Shown: positions 34,480-42,142 of the stretch, in pieces
How the letters are laid out: every line of letters begins with the position of its first letter
Position numbering within the stretch: the first letter of the stretch is position 1
Source: Candidatus Aenigmatarchaeota archaeon
GTDB taxonomy: Archaea > Aenigmatarchaeota > Aenigmatarchaeia > GW2011-AR5 > JAGGXF01
Length of the DNA: 42,142 bases
Assembly (NCBI GenBank): GCA_021163205.1
Contig: JAGGXF010000039.1
Coordinates: 1-42,142 of the forward strand
Direction: 5' to 3'
The notes under the pieces: generated by a model
Told to the model about the DNA's origin: nothing
Database searches by the model: none
Seen by the model: only the letters and a program-made list of their open reading frames with translations
Translations under genes and position numbers: made by a program

Positions 34480-35265
34480 TTTAGTTAAACAAAACGGGTA
34501 AACAGAAAGGATATGTATTTCCATCAAAATATTTTCTTCTCGTGCTTGATGCACATGTCCAGAACAAATTTGTATTTTTTTCTGTCCCCTTTTTGTATTT
34601 ATTTTTCTCAAAAATTCTCCCAAGACTTCATCACCAACTTCTTTTCCATAATATGTTGATATTGGTGTACCCGCCGGCGGTGTATGGGAAAAAAATATAT
34701 CAGGTATTCTTTTATAACATTGTTTAATCATCTTTTTTCTTTCTTCTATGCTGACCTCTCCTGGTCTGACTGGTTCATAACCAAATTTACAAGCATTTGG
34801 ATAGTAAAAAGCCCGTTTTTCACCAATTTTTTCCATTTCTCCTTTCTTATATTGCTCGCCAAACACCTTTTTCAAATATTCTGGAAAATCCCTGTTACCG
34901 TGTATTACTCTAACATGTATGCCTTTTTTCTTGAGCTCATCTGTTTGTTCCTTGAGGGCTTCATAAGATTCAATGATATCTCCAATATTTTTTTCGGTCA
35001 GATTAGAAAACGCTTCTTTATCAATTTTACGCAATTCATTTACTGCCTTGTTCTTTTTCATCTGGGCTTCTTCTTTCGATCTGATAGTTTTTCTTATTTT
35101 ATTTAGTTTTTCCTTTGAGACTACATTATACCTTATATCATCTAACAAACTATCGGGAAGATAATCTCCCAGCCCTACAAAATAAGCTCCACGTAACTTA
35201 GAATAATCTATATCCTGAGGCAACGATTTTCCATGCAAATCAGATGCCAAAATAACCGATACCAT
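34474..35265 (-). CDS. calcineurin-like metallophosphoesterase
   Basis: 263 residues with the binuclear metal motifs in order: ASDLHG (7-12), GLGDY (31-35), HGNRD, SHTPP and SGHVHQA. A charged helical insertion (about 50-115) separates the second and third motifs, unusual in size. The substrate is unknown. ATG 35265 gives MVSVILASDLHG, typical for the fold. It converges on the RibL-type gene with a six-base overlap. Confidence 0.82.
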   Translation of the reverse strand: MVSVILASDLHGKSLPQDIDYSKLRGAYFVGLGDYLPDSLLDDIRYNVVSKEKLNKIRKTIRSKEEAQMKKNKAVNELRKIDKEAFSNLTEKNIGDIIESYEALKEQTDELKKKGIHVRVIHGNRDFPEYLKKVFGEQYKKGEMEKIGEKRAFYYPNACKFGYEPVRPGEVSIEERKKMIKQCYKRIPDIFFSHTPPAGTPISTYYGKEVGDEVLGEFLRKINTKRGQKKIQICSGHVHQAREENILMEIHILSVYPFCLTKL

Positions 35266-35302
35266 ATTCTCACATCTTTCTCGAATTTATCTTATCAATA
35301 TC

Positions 35303-35947
35303 CTACAAAATCTTTTTAAGTTCGTCTTCAGAAATAGGGCCTGGCCTTCTGATTCGCAGGCCTTTGAAAACATCGACAACGGTTGTGGGCTTTGCCTTTG
35401 GAAGCTTGCCAGCATCAAGTATCAAATTAACCTTACCATCGAATATTTCTTTGAGCTCTTTTGAATCGTAGATTGGCTCTTGACCGCTCATGTTAGCCGA
35501 CGTTGCAACAACTGGACCATCAAATTGCTTTGCTATAGCCATCGAAACTGCATCGCCGGGTATCCGGAAAGCAAACTCCTTTGGGTCGAATATGTCTGGA
35601 ATATTCTTTTTCTTTTTGACAACAAGTGTTATAGGGCCGGGCATAAATCTTTTGACTATTTTCTTTTCTTTTTCGCTTAGATGGCAATATTTCGTAGCTG
35701 TTTTTATATCTGATATTATTGCTGTGAGGGGCTTGTTCAGTGGGCGTTGCTTAATCTCAAAAACCTTTTTGACAGCGCTCTCGTTCAAAACATCCGCCCC
35801 TATACCATAACACGTCTCAGTAGGATAAACAACAAGTCCGCCCATTTTCAGGATTTCAACAACTTTGTTTATACGTCTCCTAAATTCAGGTCCTCCCGTC
35901 TTCTTTCGGTCTATTTTCAGTATCTTGGTTTGCATTCTCTTCACCAT
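35303..35947 (-). CDS. threonylcarbamoyl-AMP synthase (Sua5/YrdC/TsaC)
   Basis: Makes threonylcarbamoyl-AMP from Thr, bicarbonate and ATP, the first step of t6A at A37 of ANN-reading tRNAs. YrdC motifs: GGLVVYPTETCYGIGAD, KQRPLNKPL, MPGPITLV, RIPGD and GPVVATSANMSG. At 214 residues it is a short form without the full Sua5 C-terminal domain. ATG 35947 lies 25 bases after a TATA box (CTTATAAATC, about 35970-35979); ATG 35935 is the alternative, with GGTG upstream. Kae1, which completes the pathway, is nearby. Confidence 0.92.
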   Translation of the reverse strand: MVKRMQTKILKIDRKKTGGPEFRRRINKVVEILKMGGLVVYPTETCYGIGADVLNESAVKKVFEIKQRPLNKPLTAIISDIKTATKYCHLSEKEKKIVKRFMPGPITLVVKKKKNIPDIFDPKEFAFRIPGDAVSMAIAKQFDGPVVATSANMSGQEPIYDSKELKEIFDGKVNLILDAGKLPKAKPTTVVDVFKGLRIRRPGPISEDELKKIL

Positions 35948-36106
35948 ACTCTTTCGATGATAAAAAAAGATTTATAAGAAATGTTTTTAAAGTTTATTAC
36001 TATACAATAACGACTATATTTTCCCGTCTTGCATAAAATTCGACAAAACATTAACAATTTAAAGCCCTGAAACCAATATAAAAATATTAAAATGGAGGTG
36101 AACTTG

Positions 36107-36187
36107 ATGCAACAGTTGTATTTGTATCTAATAGCACTGATCGTAATAATAATAATCCTATACTTCGTGTTTAAGAAAAAGAAGTAA
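36107..36187 (+). CDS. 26-residue hydrophobic membrane peptide
   Basis: Very short ORF: ATG 36107 with a strong ribosome binding site (GGAGGTG, six bases upstream) and TAA at 36185. The sequence is one hydrophobic helix (LYLYLIALIVIIIILYFVF) ending in KKKK, a classic single-pass peptide with a basic cytoplasmic tail. An in-frame ATG at 36092 would add five residues. A TATA-like box lies upstream (about 36055-36065). It is isolated between the two t6A genes on the opposite strand. Function unknown. Confidence 0.6.
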   Translation: MQQLYLYLIALIVIIIILYFVFKKKK

Positions 36188-36199
36188 ATACTAGGAGGA

Positions 36200-37192
36200 C
36201 TATAATTTTAAGGTCCATCGGACTTCGTCTGTCCTCCAGTTTTGTTTTATTTTTTCATTCATTTTTAGAGGTTTGATTTTGTTCTTTCGGGCTAATATTC
36301 CTGTCCAAGCTATGTTAGCCCCACAATCCCCAGCATATTCTTTTTTCACGCATTTAAACTTGGCTCCGCGCTCCTTACACATTATTTTCATCATATCTTG
36401 CAATCTGGGTGAGGCAGCAACACCGCCAGCAAGGAGAAGTTCGTTCTTGCCCGTGTGAGCAAGCGCACGCTCAGTCACCTCAACAAGCATGGCAAAAGTC
36501 GTCTCTTGAAAAGAATATAGTAAATCTTCCAGTCTGACACCACTATTGTATTTTTTGAGTGTTGCTGTCACAATGCCCGTAAAGCTCAGGTCCATTCCCT
36601 TGACCGTGTATGGCAGTTCTATGTATTTTTTTCCTTTCTTTGCAATCTCATCTATTATAGGTCCGCCCGGATTTCCAAGACCGAGTCTTCTTGCTAACAA
36701 GTCTCTGGCGTTTCCTATGGCAATATCTTCTGTTTCTCCGAAAACTCTATACCTCCTGGCAGCATATCCGATTATCTGTGTATTGCCACCTGAAACATAG
36801 ACAAATATAGGATCCCTGGTTCCTGTTGTCATCCTGCCGATTTCTATATGAGCAATACAATGATTAACGCCATAAAGTGGCTTTTTATATTTCATAGAAA
36901 GTGTTTTTGCGACGGTCATCCCAACATTTAAACAAGGCGGAAGCCCTGGTCCCTGGCTCACGGCTATAATATCGATGTCTTTCATCTCGAGCCCTGCTGC
37001 CGAAAGCGATTGCTTGATAACATCAACTGCATTTTTTTTATGATGTTCGGCAGCTTCTTTTGGGTGTATTCCAAAACCGAGTGGCGGTTTATACACCGCT
37101 TTAACATTAGAAAGAATTTTTTTCCTACTCTTCTCGTCACAAATGCCAACTCCAAACGTGTGCGCCGTACTTTCTATTCCCAAACAAATCAT
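36200..37192 (-). CDS. kae1: tRNA threonylcarbamoyltransferase Kae1 (TsaD)
   Basis: Catalytic subunit of KEOPS: transfers threonylcarbamoyl to A37 of tRNA. ASKHA fold with CLGIESTAHTFGVGI at the start. The metal His pair is in NHCIAHIEIG, then VSGGNTQIIG and the final metal Asp in AGDCGANIAWTG. At 330 residues it is Kae1 alone; the Bud32 kinase fused to it in many euryarchaea is missing. ATG 37192 lies one base after the HAD stop, implying translational coupling; the open frame beyond is non-homologous. Confidence 0.95.
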   Translation of the reverse strand: MICLGIESTAHTFGVGICDEKSRKKILSNVKAVYKPPLGFGIHPKEAAEHHKKNAVDVIKQSLSAAGLEMKDIDIIAVSQGPGLPPCLNVGMTVAKTLSMKYKKPLYGVNHCIAHIEIGRMTTGTRDPIFVYVSGGNTQIIGYAARRYRVFGETEDIAIGNARDLLARRLGLGNPGGPIIDEIAKKGKKYIELPYTVKGMDLSFTGIVTATLKKYNSGVRLEDLLYSFQETTFAMLVEVTERALAHTGKNELLLAGGVAASPRLQDMMKIMCKERGAKFKCVKKEYAGDCGANIAWTGILARKNKIKPLKMNEKIKQNWRTDEVRWTLKL

Positions 37193-37193
37193 A

Positions 37194-37970
37194 TTATCTA
37201 CCGTTGCGCGTTTTCTCATCTACAAACTTTTTATGCCATAATTTCTGATACCAGTGATGAAGTTCACGCTTTTTTACAAACTTCTCATCTATATATGGCA
37301 GAACCTCCTGAAGATTCTTTTTCTCAACAAGAAATATTTTTCTGTTTTTTTCCAACTCTGCCAACTCTCTGTCACGATAGATTATACTTTTAGTGGCAAA
37401 ACTGGGGCAAAAGAAGATACCGTGCCCAAGCTTCTTAAATATTGGAATGTCTGTTATACCATCTGCCACAAAATTTATTTCGTCTTTCGTGACCTTGAAC
37501 ATAGATTCTATTTCATGAATCACGCCGACCTTTTCGGTTCTAATCACCTCTCCTCTGATTTCTCCCGTGAGTGTGCCGTTGTTTGTCACCAACTTGCTGG
37601 CAAATATCTTATCAACAAAGGAGTTCAGACTGTGCTTTTTTAGTAAATATTGTATTATCCTTTCATCGTTTGCGCTCACGATGAGAATTTTATAACCCTC
37701 TTTTTTCAGTTGTTTGAAGGTTTCTCTAACACCCGGCGTTAATCTCAAATGGTCTGCTAATTTTTTCAAATCTTTGAAAGGCAACCCTCTGATAAGTTTT
37801 GCTGCCTGGTGTGCTATCTTGGAAAACTCTCTTGGCTTTTTATTGTGTAGAAGAAAATCTATGAGAAATTTTAACTCTTTAACCTTGTTACCAAAGCGCT
37901 CGCCAATCTGCAAGCAAAGATTAGTATCCACGATAACATCATCAAAATCAAAACATATAACCCTATACAT
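37194..37970 (-). CDS. HAD-superfamily phosphatase
   Basis: 258 residues. Motif I FDFDDV has nucleophile Asp8 and acid Asp10. Motif II is in ILIVSANDE, the conserved Lys in RTEKVGVI, and motif III is VADGITDIPIF. A helical cap occurs between I and II, SerB/phosphoglycolate-phosphatase-like. The C-terminal 40 residues (KKRELHHWYQKLWHKKFVDE) are a basic extra helix. The substrate is unknown. The stop is one base from the Kae1 start, so the pair is co-translated; the gene interrupts the usual archaeal neighbourhood eS31-kae1. Confidence 0.85.
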   Translation of the reverse strand: MYRVICFDFDDVIVDTNLCLQIGERFGNKVKELKFLIDFLLHNKKPREFSKIAHQAAKLIRGLPFKDLKKLADHLRLTPGVRETFKQLKKEGYKILIVSANDERIIQYLLKKHSLNSFVDKIFASKLVTNNGTLTGEIRGEVIRTEKVGVIHEIESMFKVTKDEINFVADGITDIPIFKKLGHGIFFCPSFATKSIIYRDRELAELEKNRKIFLVEKKNLQEVLPYIDEKFVKKRELHHWYQKLWHKKFVDEKTRNGR

Positions 37971-38071
37971 AACATATCACAATTTATATCTCTCTTAAAT
38001 ACATAAAAAGAATTACACCCGCTACTCTCTTTTCCCATCAATTGATATTTCTCTGGTATTTCCATCGTTTT

Positions 38072-38320
38072 TCAGGTTTTGTTTCGCTCCGATTCCTTGA
38101 TAACCTGACTCCATCCACATTTACCACAGAATTTTCTGTTCTTATATCTTGCTAAGAATGTTCCAGGCCCACAACGTGGACACTCTTCATTTGTTTTAAC
38201 AACCTTTCCTTCTTCAACCTTATAAAATTTCCAAATCTGAACCTTCTTGTGCTTTTGCTTTGATTTTACTCTTTCTTTCTGGCTCTTTTTTCCTTCTTTT
38301 CTGGCTTTTTTCTTTCCCAT
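38072..38320 (-). CDS. rps27ae: 30S ribosomal protein eS31 (S27ae)
   Basis: 82-residue zinc-ribbon ribosomal protein: Lys-rich N-terminus, IWKFYKVEEGKV, then CPRCG...FCGKCG. The N-terminal basic region is longer than the minimal archaeal form (about 50-60 residues). It lies six bases from the end of eS24, the standard order. Confidence 0.93.
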   Translation of the reverse strand: MGKKKARKEGKKSQKERVKSKQKHKKVQIWKFYKVEEGKVVKTNEECPRCGPGTFLARYKNRKFCGKCGWSQVIKESERNKT

Positions 38321-38326
38321 GGATCA

Positions 38327-38743
38327 TCACTCCTTCTTCTCAGCTGGCTTTTCCTCGGCTTTTGTTTCCTTCTTTTCACCTTGCTTCTTATCTTCTTCGC
38401 TTTTCTTTTCTTCTGGTTTTTCTTCCTTTTTATCTTCTTTCTGCACAGCCTCTTGTTTTGACTCTTCTTTCACCGGTTTCTCTTCTTTCTTCTCTTTTGG
38501 TTTTTCGATGCCGACAATTTTATCCTTCCAAACATTAACAAGGGCTGTAGATTCGCTTTTCCCCTTCACCGAAAATATCTTTCTTATCTCTATTTTGTCC
38601 TGCTGAGCTCCCAACTCTTTGGCAAGAAGAGTCTGAACCGCGGCTCTGGTAGGCGTCTTTTCACCAGTATGTTCTATGCTCACGACCAACTCCTTCCTAC
38701 CCAGAAAAGGATTTTCTTTTTCTTTATCAACCTTGAGCTTCAT
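38327..38743 (-). CDS. rps24e: 30S ribosomal protein eS24 with Lys/Glu-rich C-terminal tail
   Basis: eS24 core at residues 1-80 (NPFLGRKELVVSIEHTGEKTP, IRKIFSVKGKSESTALVNVW), followed by about 58 residues of low-complexity Lys/Glu repeats (KEEKPEEKKSEEDKK). The tail is about as long as the core is functional and is probably disordered. ATG 38743 is placed better than 38746 behind GGTGAT. It lies downstream of spt4 and upstream of eS31. Confidence 0.92.
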   Translation of the reverse strand: MKLKVDKEKENPFLGRKELVVSIEHTGEKTPTRAAVQTLLAKELGAQQDKIEIRKIFSVKGKSESTALVNVWKDKIVGIEKPKEKKEEKPVKEESKQEAVQKEDKKEEKPEEKKSEEDKKQGEKKETKAEEKPAEKKE

Positions 38744-38777
38744 CATAAATCACCATTACTGCCAAAACCCTTTACAA

Positions 38778-38948
38778 TCAAACCCTTATGGCATATTTAC
38801 CGGGTGCGGTTATTCCCAGTTTTTTTGCTATTTCAGACTCTGTATCGAATATGACAACAATACCCTGAAAATTTCTAGTTGTTTCCCCCTGACAAACAGG
38901 GCATTTGGTTCCTTTTACGATACGTCTGCATTGAGTACATGCTCTCAT
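38778..38948 (-). CDS. spt4: transcription elongation factor Spt4 (RpoE'')
   Basis: 56-residue ORF. Zinc cysteines Cys4, 7, 16 and 19 (MRACTQCRRIVKGTKCPVC), then NFQGIVVIFDTESEIAKKLGI and the terminal APGKYAIRV, the Spt4 signature. It pairs with Spt5 to close RNA polymerase on DNA. The context rpoE-spt4-eS24-eS31 is conserved in archaea. Confidence 0.93.
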   Translation of the reverse strand: MRACTQCRRIVKGTKCPVCQGETTRNFQGIVVIFDTESEIAKKLGITAPGKYAIRV

Positions 38949-38990
38949 TTATGTCCCCTCACCATTTACAAATTTATTCATTGCCTCTCA

Positions 38991-39575
38991 CTATTTTTTT
39001 GTTTTTACCTTCGGTTTTGCCTTTGGTTTCTTTTCTAGCGCCTTTTTATCGGCTTCTATCCATTTCATCGAACCAAGCCAAGGCTGGCGCATGGTTAACG
39101 ATATCTTTGTTTGTGCTTTTCCGAGTGAAACGCCAACTATACGACACCTTACAACATCACCCTCTTTTAATGTTTTTTTACTCTTTCTGGCAACAAAAGT
39201 AGCATTCTTAGCATCGTAACTAATTCTGTCATCTATGATTTGTGAAACATGAACCAAGCCGTCCAGGGGCCCTATACGAATGAAAGCACCGAATTCTGTT
39301 ATATCAACGACAACGCCCGGTAAAACTTCTTGGTCTTCTGGATTAAAGACCAAAACGCGAAGCTTGGACGGATAATATATAGCACCATCATTTGGGATAA
39401 TCTTTCCTTCCTTCACGTCGAGGATTTCGGTAACCGCCAAAAACACGCCGATATCTGGCTTAATCTTTCCCTCTAGCTGATCTTCAAGACTGTCTTTTAT
39501 AGCATCTTTTATGTCCATACCAAACTTAGTTGGAGGCACCCTTACCTCATCTTCTATCGTAATTATCTTATACAC
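38991..39575 (-). CDS. rpoE: DNA-directed RNA polymerase subunit E' (Rpo7)
   Basis: 194-residue Rpb7 homologue that forms the stalk with subunit F. An N-terminal RNP-like domain (MYKIITIEDEVRVPPTKFG) is followed by an S1 domain (GVVVDITEFGAFIRIGPLDGLVHVSQI split at about 87-115) and a basic Pro/Lys-rich tail (KKPKAKPKVKTKK). First gene of the rpoE-spt4-eS24-eS31 cluster. Confidence 0.96.
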   Translation of the reverse strand: MYKIITIEDEVRVPPTKFGMDIKDAIKDSLEDQLEGKIKPDIGVFLAVTEILDVKEGKIIPNDGAIYYPSKLRVLVFNPEDQEVLPGVVVDITEFGAFIRIGPLDGLVHVSQIIDDRISYDAKNATFVARKSKKTLKEGDVVRCRIVGVSLGKAQTKISLTMRQPWLGSMKWIEADKKALEKKPKAKPKVKTKK

Positions 39576-39656
39576 ACCATCACCTTGTCAAGTTCTTTGA
39601 GATTCATGATGAATTATGAAACCACAATCTTATATAAGTTAATTTACATCATAAAC

Positions 39657-40598
39657 TCATTTATTTAAAATTTTTTCCAGCTTCGGAATTACTTGTTTTT
39701 TCCTTGACATTACGCCAGGAAGATATATAGAATGATTCACCACCTTGCCAAAGGCCTTTTCGACAATGCTCTCGTCTCCTGCCACGAGCAATTCTGTGCT
39801 CTCTTTTATAATATTGGTAACCATCATCGCGATGAGTGCACATTGCTCCTCTTTTCTGACTTTTTCCATTTCTTCCAAGAGCTCTTCTCGCATCTTCTTG
39901 ACCTCTTCGTCATCCACGATTTCTATCTGACAGACCGCTATTTTTTTTGACAGGTCATATATCTTGAAGTCTTGCTTTATAATGTCACGAGCGCTCTTTC
40001 CTGCGATGCTCGATTTTGCCTTTTTGATCTCCATGCCAAAGGATTCTATGTCCTCGTTCACAATGCTCGCAAGTCGCTTCGCCACCTCTTTGTCTTTGTC
40101 TGTCGTTGTCGCAGATTTTAATATAACTGTGTCCGAAAGCAGCGCTGACAATAACAGACCTGCTGTCTTTTTCGAAAGCTTTTTGCCAGCCTTTTCGAAG
40201 AAGTCCGCTATAATTGTTGCACTCGAACCCACGGGCTCCGCGTGGAAAAATATTGGACTCGGCGTTTCTATATCTCCTATCCTATGATGATCTATTATCT
40301 CCATTATTTCCGCTTCGGCAATATCATCGACAGCTTGTGACTTTTCATTGTGGTCAACCAATATAACCTTCTTTCCTGCTGCGCTCTTCAGCAAAATTGG
40401 TTCCTCTGCGCCAAAATGTTCCAAGACGAATTTTGTTTCAGGATTAATCTCTCCTGCTCTCGCGGCTACGGCATTTATGCCGTCCATTTGCTTGAACTCA
40501 GCATAAGCAATAGCTGAGCATATCGAATCCGTGTCAGGATTCTTGTGCCCGACGACAAATATTTTGTCATCACCCCGAGGATCTTTTTTCTCTTGCAT
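39657..40598 (-). CDS. ppaC: manganese-dependent inorganic pyrophosphatase (DHH family)
   Basis: Family II pyrophosphatase, about 313 residues. Metal motifs: GHKNPDTDS (His18, Asp22, Asp24), VDHN, and DHH in EIIDHHRIGD. The C-terminal DHHA2 domain ends with the substrate-binding SRKKQVIPKLE. ATG 40598 is chosen because homologues begin close to the GHKNPDTDS motif and AAGGGG precedes it. The open frame to 40628 would add ten residues; it starts five bases after the PIN stop. Confidence 0.93.
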   Translation of the reverse strand: MQEKKDPRGDDKIFVVGHKNPDTDSICSAIAYAEFKQMDGINAVAARAGEINPETKFVLEHFGAEEPILLKSAAGKKVILVDHNEKSQAVDDIAEAEIMEIIDHHRIGDIETPSPIFFHAEPVGSSATIIADFFEKAGKKLSKKTAGLLLSALLSDTVILKSATTTDKDKEVAKRLASIVNEDIESFGMEIKKAKSSIAGKSARDIIKQDFKIYDLSKKIAVCQIEIVDDEEVKKMREELLEEMEKVRKEEQCALIAMMVTNIIKESTELLVAGDESIVEKAFGKVVNHSIYLPGVMSRKKQVIPKLEKILNK

Positions 40599-40632
40599 AT
40601 ACAAACCCCTTACGAAACTTAATCCCATAAAA

Positions 40633-41007
40633 TTATACGGCTTCTATCAAATATTTTTTCTGGCGCAACCTTATAACCTTTATCCCAACGCCACGAAGCT
40701 TTTTAATTAATTCTTTGTCATTAGTCGCAACAGCCCAACGGTTCCTATGAGCCACGTTTAAGATTATTTTGTCTACGCTGTTATTGGCGCCAATCTTCTT
40801 ATTACTATCAATTATATTTATATGCTTTTTCTCTATCAACTGCAAAGCTAGATTTGCGTTGCGATTGCCCTCTTTAGCCAGCTTTTTGATTTCATCAACG
40901 CAAACATCTAACAGGACGGGCTTACCAAATTTCTCAATCTGCCCAAAAATATCTACGCCAAATTTAATAGCGGAAACGAGCATATTTGTGTCAAGAATTA
41001 TGTTCAT
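40633..41007 (-). CDS. PIN-domain ribonuclease-like protein (FCF1/VapC type)
   Basis: 124-residue PIN domain with a full acidic set: Asp6 (ILDTNML), Glu39 (VDEIKKL), Asp79 (NSVDKII) and Asp97 (ATNDKEL). No antitoxin gene is adjacent and it is followed directly by pyrophosphatase. That suggests a housekeeping archaeal PIN nuclease (rRNA or tRNA processing) rather than a toxin; this is inference. Leaderless start by TATA spacing (41027-41038 on the minus strand). Confidence 0.83.
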   Translation of the reverse strand: MNIILDTNMLVSAIKFGVDIFGQIEKFGKPVLLDVCVDEIKKLAKEGNRNANLALQLIEKKHINIIDSNKKIGANNSVDKIILNVAHRNRWAVATNDKELIKKLRGVGIKVIRLRQKKYLIEAV

Positions 41008-41026
41008 AGATTAATCTTTTCAAAAA

Positions 41027-41049
41027 CATTTTTAAATAGATTTTTAAAC
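41027..41049. promoter_or_regulatory. back-to-back TATA boxes of PIN and universal stress protein genes
   Basis: CTATTTAAAAATG (minus, about 41027-41038) lies about 25 bases before the PIN start. TTTTTAAAC (plus, 41041-41049) lies about 26 bases before the stress protein start. Both genes appear leaderless, and the two boxes almost touch. Confidence 0.5.
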
Positions 41050-41070
41050 TCAGCTAGCAAATAAATCAAT

Positions 41071-41535
41071 ATGACCAGGAAGCAACAAGAAAACGAAATA
41101 AATGAAAACCACGCAAGTGAACGACTGCATAAAAGGATAATGATATCTGTGCGCGCACCGACATCGAAAAACAGCAAGAAAACGCTTTCATATGCTATCC
41201 AGCTTGCTAAATTGACGGGCGCAGATGTCTATATTATTCATGTTGAACCAAAAGAAATACAAGTGGATGAAAAAGAAATAAAAGAAAAAATCATTTCATT
41301 TGTAACGGAAATAAAAAACAAGGTAAAATATGAAGGAAATATCAAAGTAAGAATCATGCGTGGAGAAACTGTGGATTGCATACGTGCCGCTGACCGAGAG
41401 CTGAAGCCAGACCTCCTTATTCTTGGCTCGCATAAAAGGAGCTTTCTCGAGGACGTGATTGGCGGCTTACTTAATCTAGACATAACAGAAGAAATCACAC
41501 GCAATGTCAGCTGCTCTGTGCTGATTGTTAGGTAA
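41071..41535 (+). CDS. universal stress protein (UspA family)
   Basis: 154-residue UspA fold: an N-terminal charged extension of about 20 residues, then KRIMISVRAPTSKNSKKTLSYAIQLAKLTGADVYIIHV and the C-terminal LLILGSHKRSF...ITRNVSCSVLIVR. The ATP-binding G-x2-G-x9-G-S/T motif is altered (GSHKRSFLEDVIGG), so nucleotide binding is uncertain. Leaderless start at ATG 41071. Confidence 0.85.
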   Translation: MTRKQQENEINENHASERLHKRIMISVRAPTSKNSKKTLSYAIQLAKLTGADVYIIHVEPKEIQVDEKEIKEKIISFVTEIKNKVKYEGNIKVRIMRGETVDCIRAADRELKPDLLILGSHKRSFLEDVIGGLLNLDITEEITRNVSCSVLIVR

Positions 41536-41577
41536 GGTTTCGAGTGATTCCCCCGGCATTTTAGCTGTGTAATATAC

Positions 41578-41603
41578 TGAACGATTTTATCTAAAATCGT
41601 TCA
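41578..41603. terminator. 12-bp perfect inverted repeat between converging genes
   Basis: TGAACGATTTTA at 41578-41589 and its complement TAAAATCGTTCA at 41592-41603, with a two-base TC spacer. It lies between the 3' ends of the stress protein gene (plus) and the truncated secreted protein gene (minus). It could serve as a two-way 3'-end hairpin or a protein-binding palindrome. A partial third copy (ACGATTTA) follows at about 41612-41620. Confidence 0.45.
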
Positions 41604-41677
41604 CTCTATTGTACGATTTAGAAGCAGAAAAAGATGGGGGAACGCGCCACCCATTGACCTCTCTCTTTTTAACGCGT

Positions 41678-42142
41678 TTATCCGAACACGGCCTTGAGCA
41701 GCCGTACGAGCATGCTAAAGAAGTTCTCTTCGGCTCCACCTGTTATTTCTGTTTCCTCGGTACCTTTCGCTTTGCCACCTTCCTCCGCAATTTTCAATGT
41801 TACGGTCGTGCTTTCTCCGTCATCCAGCGTGTCACCATCGTGGTTCTTATCGATCTCCGCGGTAAATTCATAGTCGCCCGCAAGACCTATGGTCTTGTCA
41901 AGCGTCCCTGTGCATGTTCCGTCTGTCATTGTGCAGTTTCCGTACAAAATGTCGTTCATATATATCCACACTGTCTTGCCATCACAATTCGCAAGCCCGC
42001 TGATGACATATTCTATCTTCTCGCCTGGCTTGTAAGCAGTTTTTACGAATGTCATCTTTATGTTGCCTATGCACGCCGGCACACAGCAATACTGACCATT
42101 ATAACAATCAAGCTGGCCCAAGTTTTCGTAACCAGTGCCACA
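41678..42142 (-). CDS. C-terminal part of a secreted Cys-containing beta-sandwich protein, truncated by window edge
   Basis: The frame is open to the window end, so the start lies outside; the TTG at 42121 is only an artefact start. The visible 154 residues include a Cys-rich segment (CGTGYENLGQ, DCYNGQYCCVPAC), an Ig-like beta domain (FVKTAYKPGEKIEYVISG, LAGDYEFTAEIDKNHDGDT) with an Asp-rich, possibly calcium-binding turn, and a C-terminal amphipathic helix (ENFFSMLVRLLKAVFG). Probably a cell-surface protein. No family recognised. Confidence 0.6.
   Translation of the reverse strand, partial: CGTGYENLGQLDCYNGQYCCVPACIGNIKMTFVKTAYKPGEKIEYVISGLANCDGKTVWIYMNDILYGNCTMTDGTCTGTLDKTIGLAGDYEFTAEIDKNHDGDTLDDGESTTVTLKIAEEGGKAKGTEETEITGGAEENFFSMLVRLLKAVFG

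Noticed and set aside
38247-38606. Ser/Phe-rich plus-strand ORFs over eS31 and eS24
   Set aside because: Antisense shadows of the Lys/Glu-rich tail codons.

Overview
The window is archaeal. It has an archaeal/eukaryal-type RNA polymerase operon (H, B, A', A'' as separate genes), aEF-2 with the diphthamide motif, eL30, eS24, eS31, Spt4/RpoE, Kae1, an archaeal-type GluRS and the DGGGP synthase of ether lipids. It is AT-rich and compact. Many genes have a TATA box about 25 bp before the start codon (leaderless transcripts); others have a GGTG-type ribosome binding site. The divergent RNA polymerase, uS12 and tRNA genes suggest a fast-evolving lineage such as DPANN, but I cannot place it further from sequence alone.

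Layout. 0-5.3 kb: a 5'-truncated M48 membrane protease, a degenerate PEP-synthase-like protein, a ribbon-helix-helix regulator, a zinc ribbon protein, a stand-alone EF-Tu-domain-2-like protein and one unknown gene. 5.3-18 kb, all minus strand: 5S rRNA, tRNA-Asp, tRNA-Lys, rpoH, rpoB, rpoA1, rpoA2, rpl30e, nusA, rps12, rps7, a 405-bp spacer, EF-2 and ubiA. 18.9-25.5 kb: an FAD disulfide oxidoreductase, a DUF763 protein, a catalytically dead alpha/beta-hydrolase, tRNA-Tyr, secreted and membrane proteins, a LOG-like Rossmann protein and tRNA-Thr. 25.5-32.3 kb: Elp3, a TrmB regulator, a DUF1512 protein, a small membrane protein, a PHP phosphoesterase, a TGS GTPase and a HemK-type methyltransferase. 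32.4-42.1 kb: GluRS, a RibL-type nucleotidyltransferase, a metallophosphoesterase, Sua5, a 26-residue membrane peptide, Kae1, a HAD hydrolase, eS31, eS24, Spt4, RpoE, Mn-pyrophosphatase, a PIN protein, a universal stress protein and a truncated secreted protein.

The main theme is translation and transcription. All four tRNA genes are interrupted by introns, including unusual D-loop and T-arm positions. tRNA-Lys(TTT) has three introns, tRNA-Tyr and tRNA-Thr two each, tRNA-Asp one. The T-arm introns have precise bulge-helix-bulge splice motifs, and the Asp and Tyr ones use the same site and the same 4-bp helix. The window also encodes enzymes that modify these tRNAs: Sua5 and Kae1 (t6A37 in tRNA-Lys and tRNA-Thr) and Elp3 (U34 in tRNA-Lys). 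The RNA polymerase catalytic parts (bridge helix and trigger loop), uS12 and 5S rRNA all depart from conserved patterns. These are the most notable observations.
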